A stretch of 41,106 nt of DNA from Candidatus Micrarchaeota archaeon CG1_02_55_22 (GCA_001871595.1 MNVH01000033.1:1-41106), one strand, 5' to 3'; shown: positions 23,974 to 32,826, counted from the stretch's first letter. Notes: generated from the sequence alone by a model not told the origin. Numbers and translations are program-made.

Positions 23974-25821
23974 TCAATTCAACTCGTAAAGCGTCAAATC
24001 ACCCTGCTTGTAAAGGGGCGTGGCGCTTGATTCGACGGCCGAAAAGAGTGGCGCGAGCTTTTCTCCTTTATCTAGTAACTCTCCAACGGTCTTCTCGTTA
24101 ACCAATAGGTGCGTCGTGTTTAAAGCCCTTAACTTGCCTCGCAGTTGCACGGACGTTGAGGCGCCGTTAAAGTCAATGAACGTGGCGTAGTAGACGTCTC
24201 GGTCGCAGTAGTAACCCGTCTCCGTGGCGTAAAAGACTATTCTTGCGTCTTTAGGCAGGTTGGCGTTGACGTACTCGCACACGCCGTAGGTCGCGTGAGT
24301 GCGGTTGAGGAATGATTCTTGCGACTCAAAGCCGAGCGCTACGGGCAATGCGGCGGATTTGTATGCTACGGTAACTCCTGCAGTCAACAACAGGACCAAC
24401 GAGGCGAGCGCGAACGCAATCTTGCTCGACTTGGGCGTGTTGAAGAACTCTTTCACCGAGTATGCAGCTACTATTGAAAGCAAGGCGAGTACGGGCACAA
24501 TAAAGCGTATTTCTTGAGCGGAATAGAACCACACCAACGCGTTGAGCACGGCGAATAACGCGATGAGGGAGAGTTCTTTCTCGCGGCGCACGAAAAGGTA
24601 TAATGGCAGGAAAGCCAAGAGCAACGGTGAAACTAACCCGTTGAACTTGCTTCCAGAGAAGGTTACCCGCAACGGTGACAGGATTAGTTCAATCGTGCTT
24701 TGGCCAAACCCAGCGCCCGAACTATAACTAGTCCACACCCTGTTAAAGTAGTCGCTTGCCGCGTCAGAATGCACGCCGAAAACGTCAAAAACAGGGTAGT
24801 GCAAGGGCCAGAACGCGTTCGAGTTGTGGTCTAACGCGAAAGCGTTGTGCGAGAGCCACGGCGCAACCACTATGAGGCCGGCCAAAGCGAACCACGCGAA
24901 TGCGTTCGCCCCGCGATACGGCTTGCTCGCGAACAAGCTATACAGGACAAACAAGGTTAGGAGTGCGGCGTAAGCAAACCCTATAATTTTGGTTGCTGCA
25001 GCCATTCCCGCGAAAACGCCTGCAAGCCCAATCCACGCAACGCCGTTAGTCTTACGCCACTCAAGGAACGCGTACACTGCAAGAACGACGAAGAACGCGA
25101 GGTGCAAGTCGACGTAGCCAGAACCGAAAAAGAACTCGGCGGTTGGAATGCTGGCAAAGATTGCCACTGCTAACAAGGCGTGCTTCCGGTCGAGCAACCT
25201 GCGCGCCAAGGCGAACAGAGCGCCTGCGAAAACGATTGATACTAGTAGAGAGAACACGCGAACGGCTATCGCGCCGCCGAGCGAGAGCGCTTCAGCGTAA
25301 ACGGATTCCATTGCGTGCGGCCAGTTTGCTTGCGGAAACCAGTCCATTGCCACGAAACCGCCGTGACGCAAGTACGTCTTAGGGATTAGCAGGTGGTAAT
25401 TAAGCGAGTCAAAGTCTTGCGGTCCGCCCGCAGCGGTTGTCGGCGGTGCGAGTACTACTATCGCTTGAAACACGAGCAATAGCAACAAGAGTATTGCGAG
25501 CGCTTTCTCGCTTCCGTCGAGCTTTAGCGAACCAAGCGCGCGTGCGTTCTTTGACGCTGCGTGAAATAACCTTGCAATGTCCTTGTGCCCTATGGCGAGG
25601 CCGATTGCGGCTAGTAAGGCGTAGACTGCCGGAGTGGCTTGGTTGAATAGGAGGATGAAGAAGGATGCGAACGCGTGTATTGCCAAGCCCGCACCAAGCG
25701 CGAGGGCGATTGAAGTAATTCCATCGGTTTTAACTTTGAGGAAGCGTATTGCACGCAAGCCAACCGCTAGGCAGGACGCGAAGATTGCGATTCCGGCCAA
25801 TGCCTCGATTAAAGGAATCAT
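23974..25821 (-). CDS. GT-C family membrane glycosyltransferase (GT39-like)
   Basis: A 615-residue polytopic membrane protein with 11 or more segments, of the GT-C superfamily (dolichyl-phosphate mannosyltransferase/GT39-like). GGPQDFDSLNYHLLIPKTYLRHGG in the first outer loop supplies the expected acidic residue, followed by WFPQANWPHAMES. The last 110 residues form a soluble outer domain (CEYVNANLPKDARIVF and so on). The frame is open further upstream to 25911, but ATG 25821 is one base after the stop of a 56-codon membrane gene, indicating coupling, and the upstream extension is not hydrophobic. The sugar is unknown. Confidence 0.8.
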   Translation of the reverse strand: MIPLIEALAGIAIFASCLAVGLRAIRFLKVKTDGITSIALALGAGLAIHAFASFFILLFNQATPAVYALLAAIGLAIGHKDIARLFHAASKNARALGSLKLDGSEKALAILLLLLLVFQAIVVLAPPTTAAGGPQDFDSLNYHLLIPKTYLRHGGFVAMDWFPQANWPHAMESVYAEALSLGGAIAVRVFSLLVSIVFAGALFALARRLLDRKHALLAVAIFASIPTAEFFFGSGYVDLHLAFFVVLAVYAFLEWRKTNGVAWIGLAGVFAGMAAATKIIGFAYAALLTLFVLYSLFASKPYRGANAFAWFALAGLIVVAPWLSHNAFALDHNSNAFWPLHYPVFDVFGVHSDAASDYFNRVWTSYSSGAGFGQSTIELILSPLRVTFSGSKFNGLVSPLLLAFLPLYLFVRREKELSLIALFAVLNALVWFYSAQEIRFIVPVLALLSIVAAYSVKEFFNTPKSSKIAFALASLVLLLTAGVTVAYKSAALPVALGFESQESFLNRTHATYGVCEYVNANLPKDARIVFYATETGYYCDRDVYYATFIDFNGASTSVQLRGKLRALNTTHLLVNEKTVGELLDKGEKLAPLFSAVESSATPLYKQGDLTLYELN

Positions 25822-25822
25822 T

Positions 25823-25993
25823 TCAACCGCCAAAAACTCTCTGCAACAGCGCTGCCGCGTAGCCTGCGTACTTTGCGTCGGCTGCAAAGTTGTAGTAGAT
25901 GAACAGTGCAATCACTAGCACTGCGAAAGCGAGCCCGGCCCCTTGCCGGAGAGTTATTTTTTGTAGACGAAGTTTGTCTTGAACACGCGCCAT
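25823..25993 (-). CDS. 56-residue single-pass membrane protein
   Basis: A short ORF (ATG 25993, TGA 25823-25825) in a different frame from the radical SAM gene, whose last 40 nt it overlaps. It has a basic N-terminus (MARVQDKLRLQK), one hydrophobic helix (LAFAVLVIALFIYY, about 21-34), and a polar tail rich in Ala and Tyr. Its stop is one base before the start of the GT-C gene (TGAAATG). That packing, a proper start and a clean membrane segment make it a likely real gene, perhaps a partner of the GT-C enzyme. No family is recognised. Confidence 0.6.
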   Translation of the reverse strand: MARVQDKLRLQKITLRQGAGLAFAVLVIALFIYYNFAADAKYAGYAAALLQRVFGG

Positions 25994-27462
25994 AACGTCA
26001 TCTCGATTTTTACCTTGAACTTGTTGCCTGAAAGGAAGTTTACCGCGTTATCAACGAGCTTTTCAGGGTGGTAACGTGCCTTCCAGATGATGAACTTGGC
26101 GTAGAGCTTGGCGCGGAAAGAGGCTAGTTTTTTGAAGTCGGTGCGCCACTCGGGCGTGAAGGTGAGTTCGGCAAAATCGGTATAGCCCTGCAAGTCGGGG
26201 TTCGGGTACTGTGCGCTACCGGGAATGGGTGTCATGATGAACAAACTCGTCTCGTCGAGTCCGGCCTCCGTGAGACGACGTAGGTACTCGTTAGTCGCGC
26301 GCCTATCCTCTTCAGTCTCACCGGGAAAGCCGAGCACGAAGCACGCCTGCGTTGAGATGCCGGCCTCGTTCATCTTTTTGACGAGTCTGAGCGCTTTTTC
26401 GTGGTCGAATGGCTTATCCATCAATTTGAGCACGCGGGGCGAGCCGCTCTCTGGCGAGATGCTTATGTAAACGCAGCCGGCTTTCGCCATTAGCTCGATT
26501 TCTTCTTCGTCATAGATTTCGCCCTTGCTTCCCGCGCTGAACTTCCACGTCACTTTAAGGCCGCGCGCAATGATGTCGTTGCACATGTCAACGATGCGCT
26601 GGCGGTTCAAATTGGGGTTTAGGTCCTCCCAATGGAAGTCGGTGACGCCAAGCGTATTACCAAAGTATTCCATCTCGTCAACGATGTTCTTCGCGCTGCG
26701 CACGCGCCACCTGCGCTGGTTCGTCGAGGGAACGACGCAGAACTTGCACCCGTAAGGGCAGCCTCTGGATGTAAGTATTGGCAGGTATTTGCCGCTGTAC
26801 GGGCCGTGGCTGTACCCCAAGTCCCAATAGTTCTTTAACGGAAAGAGTTCGAATGCGGGGAAAGGCAGGGCGTCAAGGTCGGCGATGAACGATGTCTTTT
26901 CAAGCAAAAACTGCATTCCTGCGTCGTTCTTGTAAGCGACGCCGTTGAACTCGGGCGTTGATTCCGCGGGCAACGGCTTTTTCTTGGCCAACGCTTGAGC
27001 GATTGCAGTCACGCGTTCCTCGGGCTCGCCGAAAACAACGTAATGCGCGCCCGCATCAAGCAACTCTTGGAAAACTTCCCTGAGGGAGTACGCGTAGACT
27101 TGTTGCGAGTTCTCGAAAACGACGAGCTTGGCTTTCGGTAGTTTTTCCCGCAACGTTTTCAGCAAGGACAGGCTGAGAGAGTGGCTTGTAATGAGCGCGG
27201 CGTAAAGGCACACTAGCTCGGTGTCCGGCGGTATACGCGTTAAAACGTTTTCTTCGCTGATGCCTTGCACGATGAATTTGTCCTTAAAATCGGTGATTCT
27301 ACGCGGCGCGAGGCCGAAGCGGTCGATTACCTCGACGTCAAAACCCTTCTTGCGCAGCGTTGCGGCTAGGTAGGCCATTCCGATAGGAAAATAGGGAATG
27401 CCGCTGCTGAAGAAGTCGCTCTTCTGCGTGACTAGCGGCGGGTTGACGAGGGCTACGCGCAT
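25954..27462 (-). CDS. B12-binding-type radical SAM protein
   Basis: A 502-residue radical SAM enzyme of the layout with an N-terminal cobalamin-binding-like domain. FPIGMAYLAATLRKKGFDVEVID (about 25-47) is the typical start of that domain, although the DxHxxG cobalamin-ligand motif is not seen. The cluster-binding motif is SRGCPYGCKFC with Cys235, Cys239 and Cys242. Later, WEDLNPNL, SPESGSPRVLKLMDK and CFVLGFPGETEEDR are common to class B-like and HpnJ-like members. The start is ATG 27462. As first gene of the glycan run it may methylate or rearrange a sugar or a polyprenyl lipid; the substrate cannot be predicted. Confidence 0.85.
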   Translation of the reverse strand: MRVALVNPPLVTQKSDFFSSGIPYFPIGMAYLAATLRKKGFDVEVIDRFGLAPRRITDFKDKFIVQGISEENVLTRIPPDTELVCLYAALITSHSLSLSLLKTLREKLPKAKLVVFENSQQVYAYSLREVFQELLDAGAHYVVFGEPEERVTAIAQALAKKKPLPAESTPEFNGVAYKNDAGMQFLLEKTSFIADLDALPFPAFELFPLKNYWDLGYSHGPYSGKYLPILTSRGCPYGCKFCVVPSTNQRRWRVRSAKNIVDEMEYFGNTLGVTDFHWEDLNPNLNRQRIVDMCNDIIARGLKVTWKFSAGSKGEIYDEEEIELMAKAGCVYISISPESGSPRVLKLMDKPFDHEKALRLVKKMNEAGISTQACFVLGFPGETEEDRRATNEYLRRLTEAGLDETSLFIMTPIPGSAQYPNPDLQGYTDFAELTFTPEWRTDFKKLASFRAKLYAKFIIWKARYHPEKLVDNAVNFLSGNKFKVKIEMTLWRVFKTNFVYKK

Positions 27463-27494
27463 TAAAGACACCCAGTAAAGTTATGGCAAAAGCG

Positions 27495-27541
27495 GCTTAA
27501 AAAGAGGCGTCTTCAAGCAGGCAACGCGACGCTTATTATTG
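27495..27541. promoter_or_regulatory. Divergent promoters for the radical SAM run and uppP
   Basis: The 107-nt gap 27463-27569 has no ORF. GGCTTAAAAAG at 27494-27504 reads on the minus strand as a TATA box 34-42 nt before ATG 27462. TTATTATT at 27533-27540 is 30-37 nt before ATG 27570. Each promoter would give a leader of only a few bases. This would start the long minus-strand glycan operon. Confidence 0.4.
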
Positions 27542-27569
27542 TTACAGGAGTAGCTTACTATCACAGCAC

Positions 27570-28394
27570 ATGGACTACGTTGCCGCAATAGTTTTAGGCG
27601 TGATACAAGGAATTACCGCTTGGATTCCGGTTAGCAGTAAGACGCAGGTACTCTTGGCGGGAAACGCCTTCTTCAACCTCTCTTTCGCCCAAGCAATCGC
27701 CTTCGCACTAATCCTTCACGTCGGCGACCTACTCGCCGCCGCGGTAAAGTACTACCGCGAATATGTTGAGGCGCTGCAAGAATTCTTCCTCCGGCCCAAG
27801 AAACTAGCAGACTACTCCGGCGGTGAAAAGACGGTGAACGCGCGGTTCCTCGTCGCATCGCTCGTTGCATCCGTTATAGCGGCACTTCCCGTGTATCTTG
27901 GCGTCAAAAAAATATTTACAAGCATTTCCGGCGAGCCGTTGCTTGCATTAGTAGGGCTGATTTTGCTTGTTATGGCCGGCATTCTCTACCGCGCTCGCCG
28001 CAAGCCCGCCGCGCCGCTCACGCTCAAAACCGCGCTCTTGACTGGCGTGGCGCAAGCACTCGCGGTTATTCCCGGCATCAGCCGCAGCGGCATCACGCAG
28101 AGCGCCTTGTTGTTGCAGGGTGTTGAGCCCGAGAAAGCTATTCGGTTAAGTTTCGTGATGAGCCTCCCGTTGATAGTCGCCGCCATAATCGGGTTCTACC
28201 TCGTCGAGGGCGGCTTCGCGGGCTGGACTGCCGAGCTTGCCTTAATCGGGATTATTGTCTCAGCAATCGCATCGTGGTTCACCATGGACGCGCTCACCGC
28301 GCTGGCTCGTCGAGTCAAGCCGTGGTGGTTTGTCGCTGCAATCGGCGTCTTAGCAATGGTACCGCTGGCGTTGAAGCTCTTTCTGGGTGACTAG
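27570..28394 (+). CDS. uppP: UppP-type polyprenyl-diphosphate phosphatase
   Basis: A 274-residue membrane phosphatase of the BacA/UppP family that would recycle polyprenyl diphosphate released after glycan transfer. The family motifs are VIQGITAWIPVSSKTQVLL (11-29) and IPGISRSGITQSALLLQG (167-184), with about eight membrane segments. In E. coli the first motif contains two Glu and a His needed for catalysis; here the equivalents look like Gln13, Ala17 and Gln26, while Arg172 is kept. Some of this may be normal for archaeal members. It is followed 4 nt later by an unknown gene in the same direction. Confidence 0.87.
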   Translation: MDYVAAIVLGVIQGITAWIPVSSKTQVLLAGNAFFNLSFAQAIAFALILHVGDLLAAAVKYYREYVEALQEFFLRPKKLADYSGGEKTVNARFLVASLVASVIAALPVYLGVKKIFTSISGEPLLALVGLILLVMAGILYRARRKPAAPLTLKTALLTGVAQALAVIPGISRSGITQSALLLQGVEPEKAIRLSFVMSLPLIVAAIIGFYLVEGGFAGWTAELALIGIIVSAIASWFTMDALTALARRVKPWWFVAAIGVLAMVPLALKLFLGD

Positions 28395-28398
28395 TTAA

Positions 28399-29106
28399 AT
28401 GAAACGTATCCGCGAGACTCTTCACACTCGAAGGATAAACGCTTTTCGTAAGCGGCTTAAAGACCTGCGTTACGCACCGCTTTCTAGCCTGCCGTTGTCA
28501 GAAGACTTTGCAGCCGGCTTGAAATTCCTTCGCGCGGGCGTCTACCGTCATTCTAGTGGTGTATACCTAAAGCTTGGCGGTACTCTAGAGAAGATTTTTC
28601 GCCAACCATTCAGGCAAATGGATCCGGTGCACTATGACCCTGCAATAAGCTTTTCTCCGGAAGAATACGGTTCGCGTGCCAACGCAGTTCAAGCCGCCAC
28701 CCTGCACGCTCGGTTCTACCGCCGCCTGATAAAAGACGGAGTAATGCACCCGAGAACACAAGTAATACTACACGACTTCAAGGGTGCACCGTCTTTGATA
28801 GTGCTACAACCAGAGCTAGAAATACGTGGTTCAAGGTTTCTTGGGGTAATGGAAGAACACCAGCACAAGCTGTTGACCAAAATTCGCGAGAAGTACCCTG
28901 GCTTTGAAGAGTTGCGCCACGAAGACTTACTTGACGACTTGAATTATGGCCGCGTAAGACTCCCGAAAAACGGTCCAGCACCACTGCACCATATACGAAG
29001 CGCAGCTTGGTACCTGCATGATTTGCACTTGTTCAATGAGCCTCATTCACGCGCTACGCTGGACTGGATAGAAAAGACGCTTTCAGAGAATAGCGACACG
29101 GGCTAG
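28399..29106 (+). CDS. Unknown protein coupled to uppP
   Basis: A 235-residue soluble protein that I do not recognise. The N-terminus is basic. GVYLKLGGTLEKIF (about 54-67), a helix ANAVQAATLHARFYRRL, and TQVILHDFKGAPSLIVLQPELE have the rhythm of the N-lobe and hinge of kinase-like folds, but no catalytic HxD or DFG is visible, so this is only a suggestion. It starts 4 nt after uppP, so the two are cotranscribed. Its stop shares the CTAG tetranucleotide at 29103-29106 with the convergent flavoprotein gene. Confidence 0.6.
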   Translation: MKRIRETLHTRRINAFRKRLKDLRYAPLSSLPLSEDFAAGLKFLRAGVYRHSSGVYLKLGGTLEKIFRQPFRQMDPVHYDPAISFSPEEYGSRANAVQAATLHARFYRRLIKDGVMHPRTQVILHDFKGAPSLIVLQPELEIRGSRFLGVMEEHQHKLLTKIREKYPGFEELRHEDLLDDLNYGRVRLPKNGPAPLHHIRSAAWYLHDLHLFNEPHSRATLDWIEKTLSENSDTG

Positions 29107-30512
29107 TCAACGATTAGGTACCCGTCGAACTTCTTTCGCTCGGCTTGCCACGCGTCGAGGGTCTTGCCGGAAAGTATGTAGTCTGCGGCTTTGCGGCCCA
29201 TGTCGATGCAGTGGTCGGTGTTGTTGTAGTTGAACAAGCCCATGCGTCCGATAGTAAGAGCGCCTTTAATGGAGTCAAGGTACCCGATGACTTTAGTCAG
29301 ATTCGCCTCGTAACCGATGTCGTAGACTGGGTACGGGTCCTTGAGCTTGACGGTAAAGTATTCCTTCACGTTCTCGCGCTTGAAGAGGCCGGACTTTTCG
29401 AGTCCGGGAATGACTCTTTCGAACATTTCAGCGTCACTAGCACGCCACTTTTCGTCCAAGTAGTCGCACGTCACTTCGGCGCACACCACGGTCTTGTCGG
29501 CGGGAACCATCTTGTCGTTGAAACCCTTCTGTTCGCTTACGCGGTTGAACGCGTAGTCGGCTTCGGGAAAGAAAATCCAGTTCTCGTTCATGATTCGCGG
29601 CTTGTCGACGACCATGAACACTAGTATGATGCTGCGCCATTTGAGTGCCTTGCCCGCGGCAACGACGTCGGCGGGCGCTGAGGGCGAAAAGAGCGGGGGC
29701 AGTTCTCCTATTGGGATTGTTGAGATCACGTGGCTTGCTTCAACGGATTGCTTCTTTCCAGCTGCCTCGTATTCGACTGCAATGATAGCCTTGCCGTCGT
29801 GGCGTATTGCCGTCGGCGTGGCGCCGGTGACTACGCGCCCGCCGTTGTTGGTGATACGCTCAACCATCTTGTCGCTTACCTCTTGAAAACCTCTTTCGGG
29901 GTAGAAGAACGTTGACGCGCTGAGCTCTTTCTCGCCTTGGTCGCCTAGCGCGACGCGTTTGACGAGTTCAAAGAGAGAGGGAACGCTAATGCGCTTGCGG
30001 GCCAAGTCAGCAGAGAGCTTTTTGGGGTCGCCCCACACTTTCCACGCGTACTGTTCGAAAAGCATGGAGTAAACAACGTCGCCGAAGCGGTTGCGTAAGT
30101 AGTTCTCGTAGGAATCGTTCGGTAAAGGCGCAATGGCTTTGCGGGCTATTGCGGCAGCGTAGCTTGCTCCACATTTAACCGCAGTGAGGGGGTTCATGCC
30201 CAAGAGTAGTTGTTGGATTTTGACGGGGAAATTATAGTACTTGCCTTGCACGCGAATAGTCTGGTTCTTTGGTATAGCGTTAAGGTCGGCGCCTAGAAGC
30301 GTCTTGTACTCGTCGAGCACTCCGGGGATTTGAGTGTAAATCTTGTGGGGGCCGTAGTCGAGGCGGTACTCGCCGTGGCTGAACGTGCCGGAGACTCCGC
30401 CTACTATACCCTTCTTTTCCAGGACTAGGACGTCGGCGCCGTGCTCTGAGAGCTTCCAAGCCGTGCTGAGGCCGGTAACACCGCCACCTAGCACCACGAT
30501 TTTTTTAGTCAT
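29103..30512 (-). CDS. FAD-dependent amine-oxidase/UDP-galactopyranose-mutase-like protein
   Basis: A 469-residue flavoprotein. VVLGGGVTGLSTAWKLSEHG binds FAD, followed by VLVLEKKGIVGGVSGTF and LDYGPHKIYT, an arrangement common in polysaccharide clusters and related to UDP-galactopyranose mutase and protoporphyrinogen oxidase. RMGLFNYNNTDHCIDMGRKAADYIL is the C-terminal FAD-contact region. In this locus it most likely rearranges or oxidises a nucleotide sugar or lipid-linked sugar. It follows the methyltransferase gene by 27 nt. The exact reaction is uncertain. Confidence 0.8.
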   Translation of the reverse strand: MTKKIVVLGGGVTGLSTAWKLSEHGADVLVLEKKGIVGGVSGTFSHGEYRLDYGPHKIYTQIPGVLDEYKTLLGADLNAIPKNQTIRVQGKYYNFPVKIQQLLLGMNPLTAVKCGASYAAAIARKAIAPLPNDSYENYLRNRFGDVVYSMLFEQYAWKVWGDPKKLSADLARKRISVPSLFELVKRVALGDQGEKELSASTFFYPERGFQEVSDKMVERITNNGGRVVTGATPTAIRHDGKAIIAVEYEAAGKKQSVEASHVISTIPIGELPPLFSPSAPADVVAAGKALKWRSIILVFMVVDKPRIMNENWIFFPEADYAFNRVSEQKGFNDKMVPADKTVVCAEVTCDYLDEKWRASDAEMFERVIPGLEKSGLFKRENVKEYFTVKLKDPYPVYDIGYEANLTKVIGYLDSIKGALTIGRMGLFNYNNTDHCIDMGRKAADYILSGKTLDAWQAERKKFDGYLIVD

Positions 30513-30539
30513 AACCGTAGGTTTTGGCGTGCTAAAGGT

Positions 30540-31478
30540 TTATTTCTTCTTGCCTATGGCGAGCGATTGGCTCGCGTAGTAGGTAACGTCCTTATCCGCC
30601 AAGCCGAGCTTTTGGACAAGCGGGTTTAGCACCTTGAAGAGAGCCTTGCTGTAAGGCTTGACGCGGAAAACCAAGTAGCCAATCTTGAGCTTCTGGTAGT
30701 GGTGTTTGTGTACCACCATTTCGTAGCCGTTGTGTTCAAGCATTTTCTTTATAGTGTGGGGCGTGAAGTAGTACAGGTGCACCGAAAGGAGAAACCACCA
30801 TTTTCGCCCAAATACTTTGGCCAAATTGCTTCCAATGTTCGGGTAATTTACTACCACGAGGCCGCCTGGTTTTAGTATTCTATGGATTTCCTTTAATGTT
30901 GCGGCCGCGTCGGGAACGTGCTCGAGTACGTCCCACAACGTCACTACGTCGAAATAGTTGTTCGGGTAAGCTGCTTCTTCAAGCGTGCCCGACTTTAGGT
31001 TCAAGCCCAGATTATTGTTGCCCCACTCGGCCAACCACCTTGACGGCTCGACTCCGTAAGCGTCCCAGCCGCCTTCCTTCGCCGTTTTAACGAAGAAACC
31101 TGCAGCACAGCCAACATCGAGGATTCTGCCTTTTTGCGGGTAAGCCTTCTCGATACGGGCAAGGCCTTCCTTGAATGTTGCCAGGCGGCCCTCGCTCTGC
31201 GAGACGTAGGTTTCATCAACCGCGTCGCTGTACCCTTTGACAATCATTTCGCTTTTAGGGCGGGGGTTGATGTAGAGAAATCCGCACTTGTTGCATTTTA
31301 CCACTTGGTCTTCAAGGATGTGGAAACTGGCCGCGGAATAGTTATCGCTAGTAACCTTGCGTGCATCAGGCGGCGCGGCGTGGTAAACAACCGCGTAATC
31401 GTCGGCACCGCACAAATTGCACGGCAAGTACTCGAAGCGCTCGTCGCGTTTTTCTTCGTTCGCAGTGTGAGTTGTCAT
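30540..31478 (-). CDS. SAM methyltransferase with N-terminal zinc-binding motif
   Basis: A 312-residue methyltransferase. Residues about 20-60 carry CNLCGADD and CNKCGFLYINPRP, a four-Cys zinc site often found in sugar-modifying methyltransferases. Motif I is ILDVGCAAGFF, then YGVEPSRW; DVVTLWDVLEHVPD and LKPGGLVVVNYPN complete the class I fold. A strong GGGGG ribosome site sits 7 nt before ATG 31478, unlike its leaderless neighbours. It probably methylates a glycan sugar. Confidence 0.83.
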   Translation of the reverse strand: MTTHTANEEKRDERFEYLPCNLCGADDYAVVYHAAPPDARKVTSDNYSAASFHILEDQVVKCNKCGFLYINPRPKSEMIVKGYSDAVDETYVSQSEGRLATFKEGLARIEKAYPQKGRILDVGCAAGFFVKTAKEGGWDAYGVEPSRWLAEWGNNNLGLNLKSGTLEEAAYPNNYFDVVTLWDVLEHVPDAAATLKEIHRILKPGGLVVVNYPNIGSNLAKVFGRKWWFLLSVHLYYFTPHTIKKMLEHNGYEMVVHKHHYQKLKIGYLVFRVKPYSKALFKVLNPLVQKLGLADKDVTYYASQSLAIGKKK

Positions 31479-31485
31479 GATAAAT

Positions 31486-31550
31486 CCCCCGAAATAGCGT
31501 TCAAGCGTCTAAAGCAACTAATACTACAACACGGAAAAGGATTAAAAACC
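31486..31550 (-). promoter_or_regulatory. TATA box and Shine-Dalgarno for the zinc-motif methyltransferase
   Basis: On the minus strand, GTTTTTAAT (31541-31549) is a TATA box, and GGGGG (31486-31490) is a Shine-Dalgarno 7 nt before ATG 31478. The start site would be near 31518, giving a leader of about 40 nt. The 93-nt gap 31479-31571 has no gene. Confidence 0.45.
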
Positions 31551-31571
31551 GGTTGGGAAACGCTTTGCCCG

Positions 31572-32165
31572 TCAATCCTTACGAAAGACTAGTACTTCCG
31601 GAGGCCATTTAGCAAAGGTGCGCCCGTCAACCTTTTTGTAATTAACCGGAATATTGGTGTACCAAGACGGCAAGCCGGAGGAATTAGCGCTAATCTGCTT
31701 AAAACCGCCCGCCGCCTGGACGCGTTCGAGAACGTCCGAGCGCGCATCAGCCAAATCGTGCACAATCATGAGGTGTCCCCCGGGCCGTAAGACGCGGCCT
31801 GCCTCGCGGAGAATGCATTCAACCTCAGAGTTAGGCACTCCCTCGTAGTTGTTCGCGTTGAGTACGTTGTTCATGTGCACGCTGTCAAAGTACTCATCGG
31901 GAAAAGACATCTTGCGGGCGTCCATACGAAGCACTTCCGTGTTCGGCCTCTGCAAAAGCCTGGTCCTAGTTAACCTGATTCCCGCCCGAGTAATTCTAGC
32001 CATGTCTGACGAGCACCCCTTCAAAAACTCTCTCTGGGTGTCAATAGCAGTGTAGTGCACATTTTCAGGAAGCTCGGTTCCGTTGAGCATCAGCCGGTAA
32101 GGAATCGGACCCGCACCATGGCCAATTTCAAGTGCACGATGCGTATCTAGTGCTTTCCGAGTCAT
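31572..32165 (-). CDS. Class I SAM-dependent methyltransferase
   Basis: A 197-residue methyltransferase. ALEIGHGAGPIPYRL is motif I, HYTAIDTQREF gives the acidic strand-2 end, LRMDARKMSFPDEYFDSVHMNNVL covers motifs II-III and AGRVLRPGGHLMIVHD is the post-motif. The start is ATG 32165, one base after the stop of the GT2 gene. It is encoded with a dolichyl-phosphate sugar synthase-like enzyme and a GT-C enzyme, so a glycan substrate is likely but not shown. Confidence 0.8.
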   Translation of the reverse strand: MTRKALDTHRALEIGHGAGPIPYRLMLNGTELPENVHYTAIDTQREFLKGCSSDMARITRAGIRLTRTRLLQRPNTEVLRMDARKMSFPDEYFDSVHMNNVLNANNYEGVPNSEVECILREAGRVLRPGGHLMIVHDLADARSDVLERVQAAGGFKQISANSSGLPSWYTNIPVNYKKVDGRTFAKWPPEVLVFRKD

Positions 32166-32166
32166 T

Positions 32167-32826
32167 TCAGGCAAACCGCCCCTTAACAAGCTTCTTTACT
32201 ATCTTGACGCCGTGCCGCGCGGTGAGCTTGGATTCGCCCAAACGAGGGCTGTAGGTCACGGGCGTGACTTTGAAGCGCAGTCCTTGGCGCATCGTCTGTG
32301 TAAGCAAATCCGCTTCGAGGTCGAAACTATCCGCTGTAATTGCAAGCTTCTTGAGCGCGCTGCCCTTGAAACCCCAGTACCCCGTGCACACGTCGGCAAC
32401 GCGCCAGAACAGCAGGGAGAAAAGCGTTGAAATCAAGTAGTTGCCCAAGTTGTGGTACGCGTCTCGAATAGTAGTCAAATGCAACTGGCGAGAGCCGGAA
32501 ACGACGTCGTTGCCCGCGTCAAGCAAAGCAGTGATTTTCGGCAAGTCTTCTGACGCGTAGCTTGCATCGCCGTCAAGCATCACGTAATAATCGTCGTCGC
32601 GCAAGGCATACTTGGCAAGGAACGACTTAAACCCAGCGCCCTTACCCTTGCCGTCCTGCAAAATCAGGGTGCAACCGTTTCTCCGCGCGATTTCCTGCGT
32701 TTTGTCCGTACTATTGCCATCAACAACAACGATTTCGTCCACGTGCTGTGCCTTGAGTCCGGCGATTACCGCGGGCAATCCTCTCTCTTCGTTGAGCGTG
32801 GGAACAACTGCAACAATCTTAGGCAT
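32167..32826 (-). CDS. DPM1-like polyprenyl-phosphate glycosyltransferase
   Basis: A 219-residue GT2 enzyme like dolichyl-phosphate mannose/glucose synthase. VVPTLNEERGLPAVIAGL, IVVVDGNSTDKTQE, LILQDGKGKGAGF and YYVMLDGDASY (DxD) are typical, and SFDLEADLLTQTMRQGLRF is the acceptor-side motif. It lacks C-terminal membrane segments, as in DPM1. It would make a polyprenyl-phosphate sugar used by the GT-C enzyme encoded just upstream. Confidence 0.87.
   Translation of the reverse strand: MPKIVAVVPTLNEERGLPAVIAGLKAQHVDEIVVVDGNSTDKTQEIARRNGCTLILQDGKGKGAGFKSFLAKYALRDDDYYVMLDGDASYASEDLPKITALLDAGNDVVSGSRQLHLTTIRDAYHNLGNYLISTLFSLLFWRVADVCTGYWGFKGSALKKLAITADSFDLEADLLTQTMRQGLRFKVTPVTYSPRLGESKLTARHGVKIVKKLVKGRFA

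Noticed and set aside
25822-25911. Upstream extension of the GT-C gene start
   Set aside because: The extra 30 residues are polar, and they overlap the 56-codon membrane gene whose stop is one base from ATG 25821.
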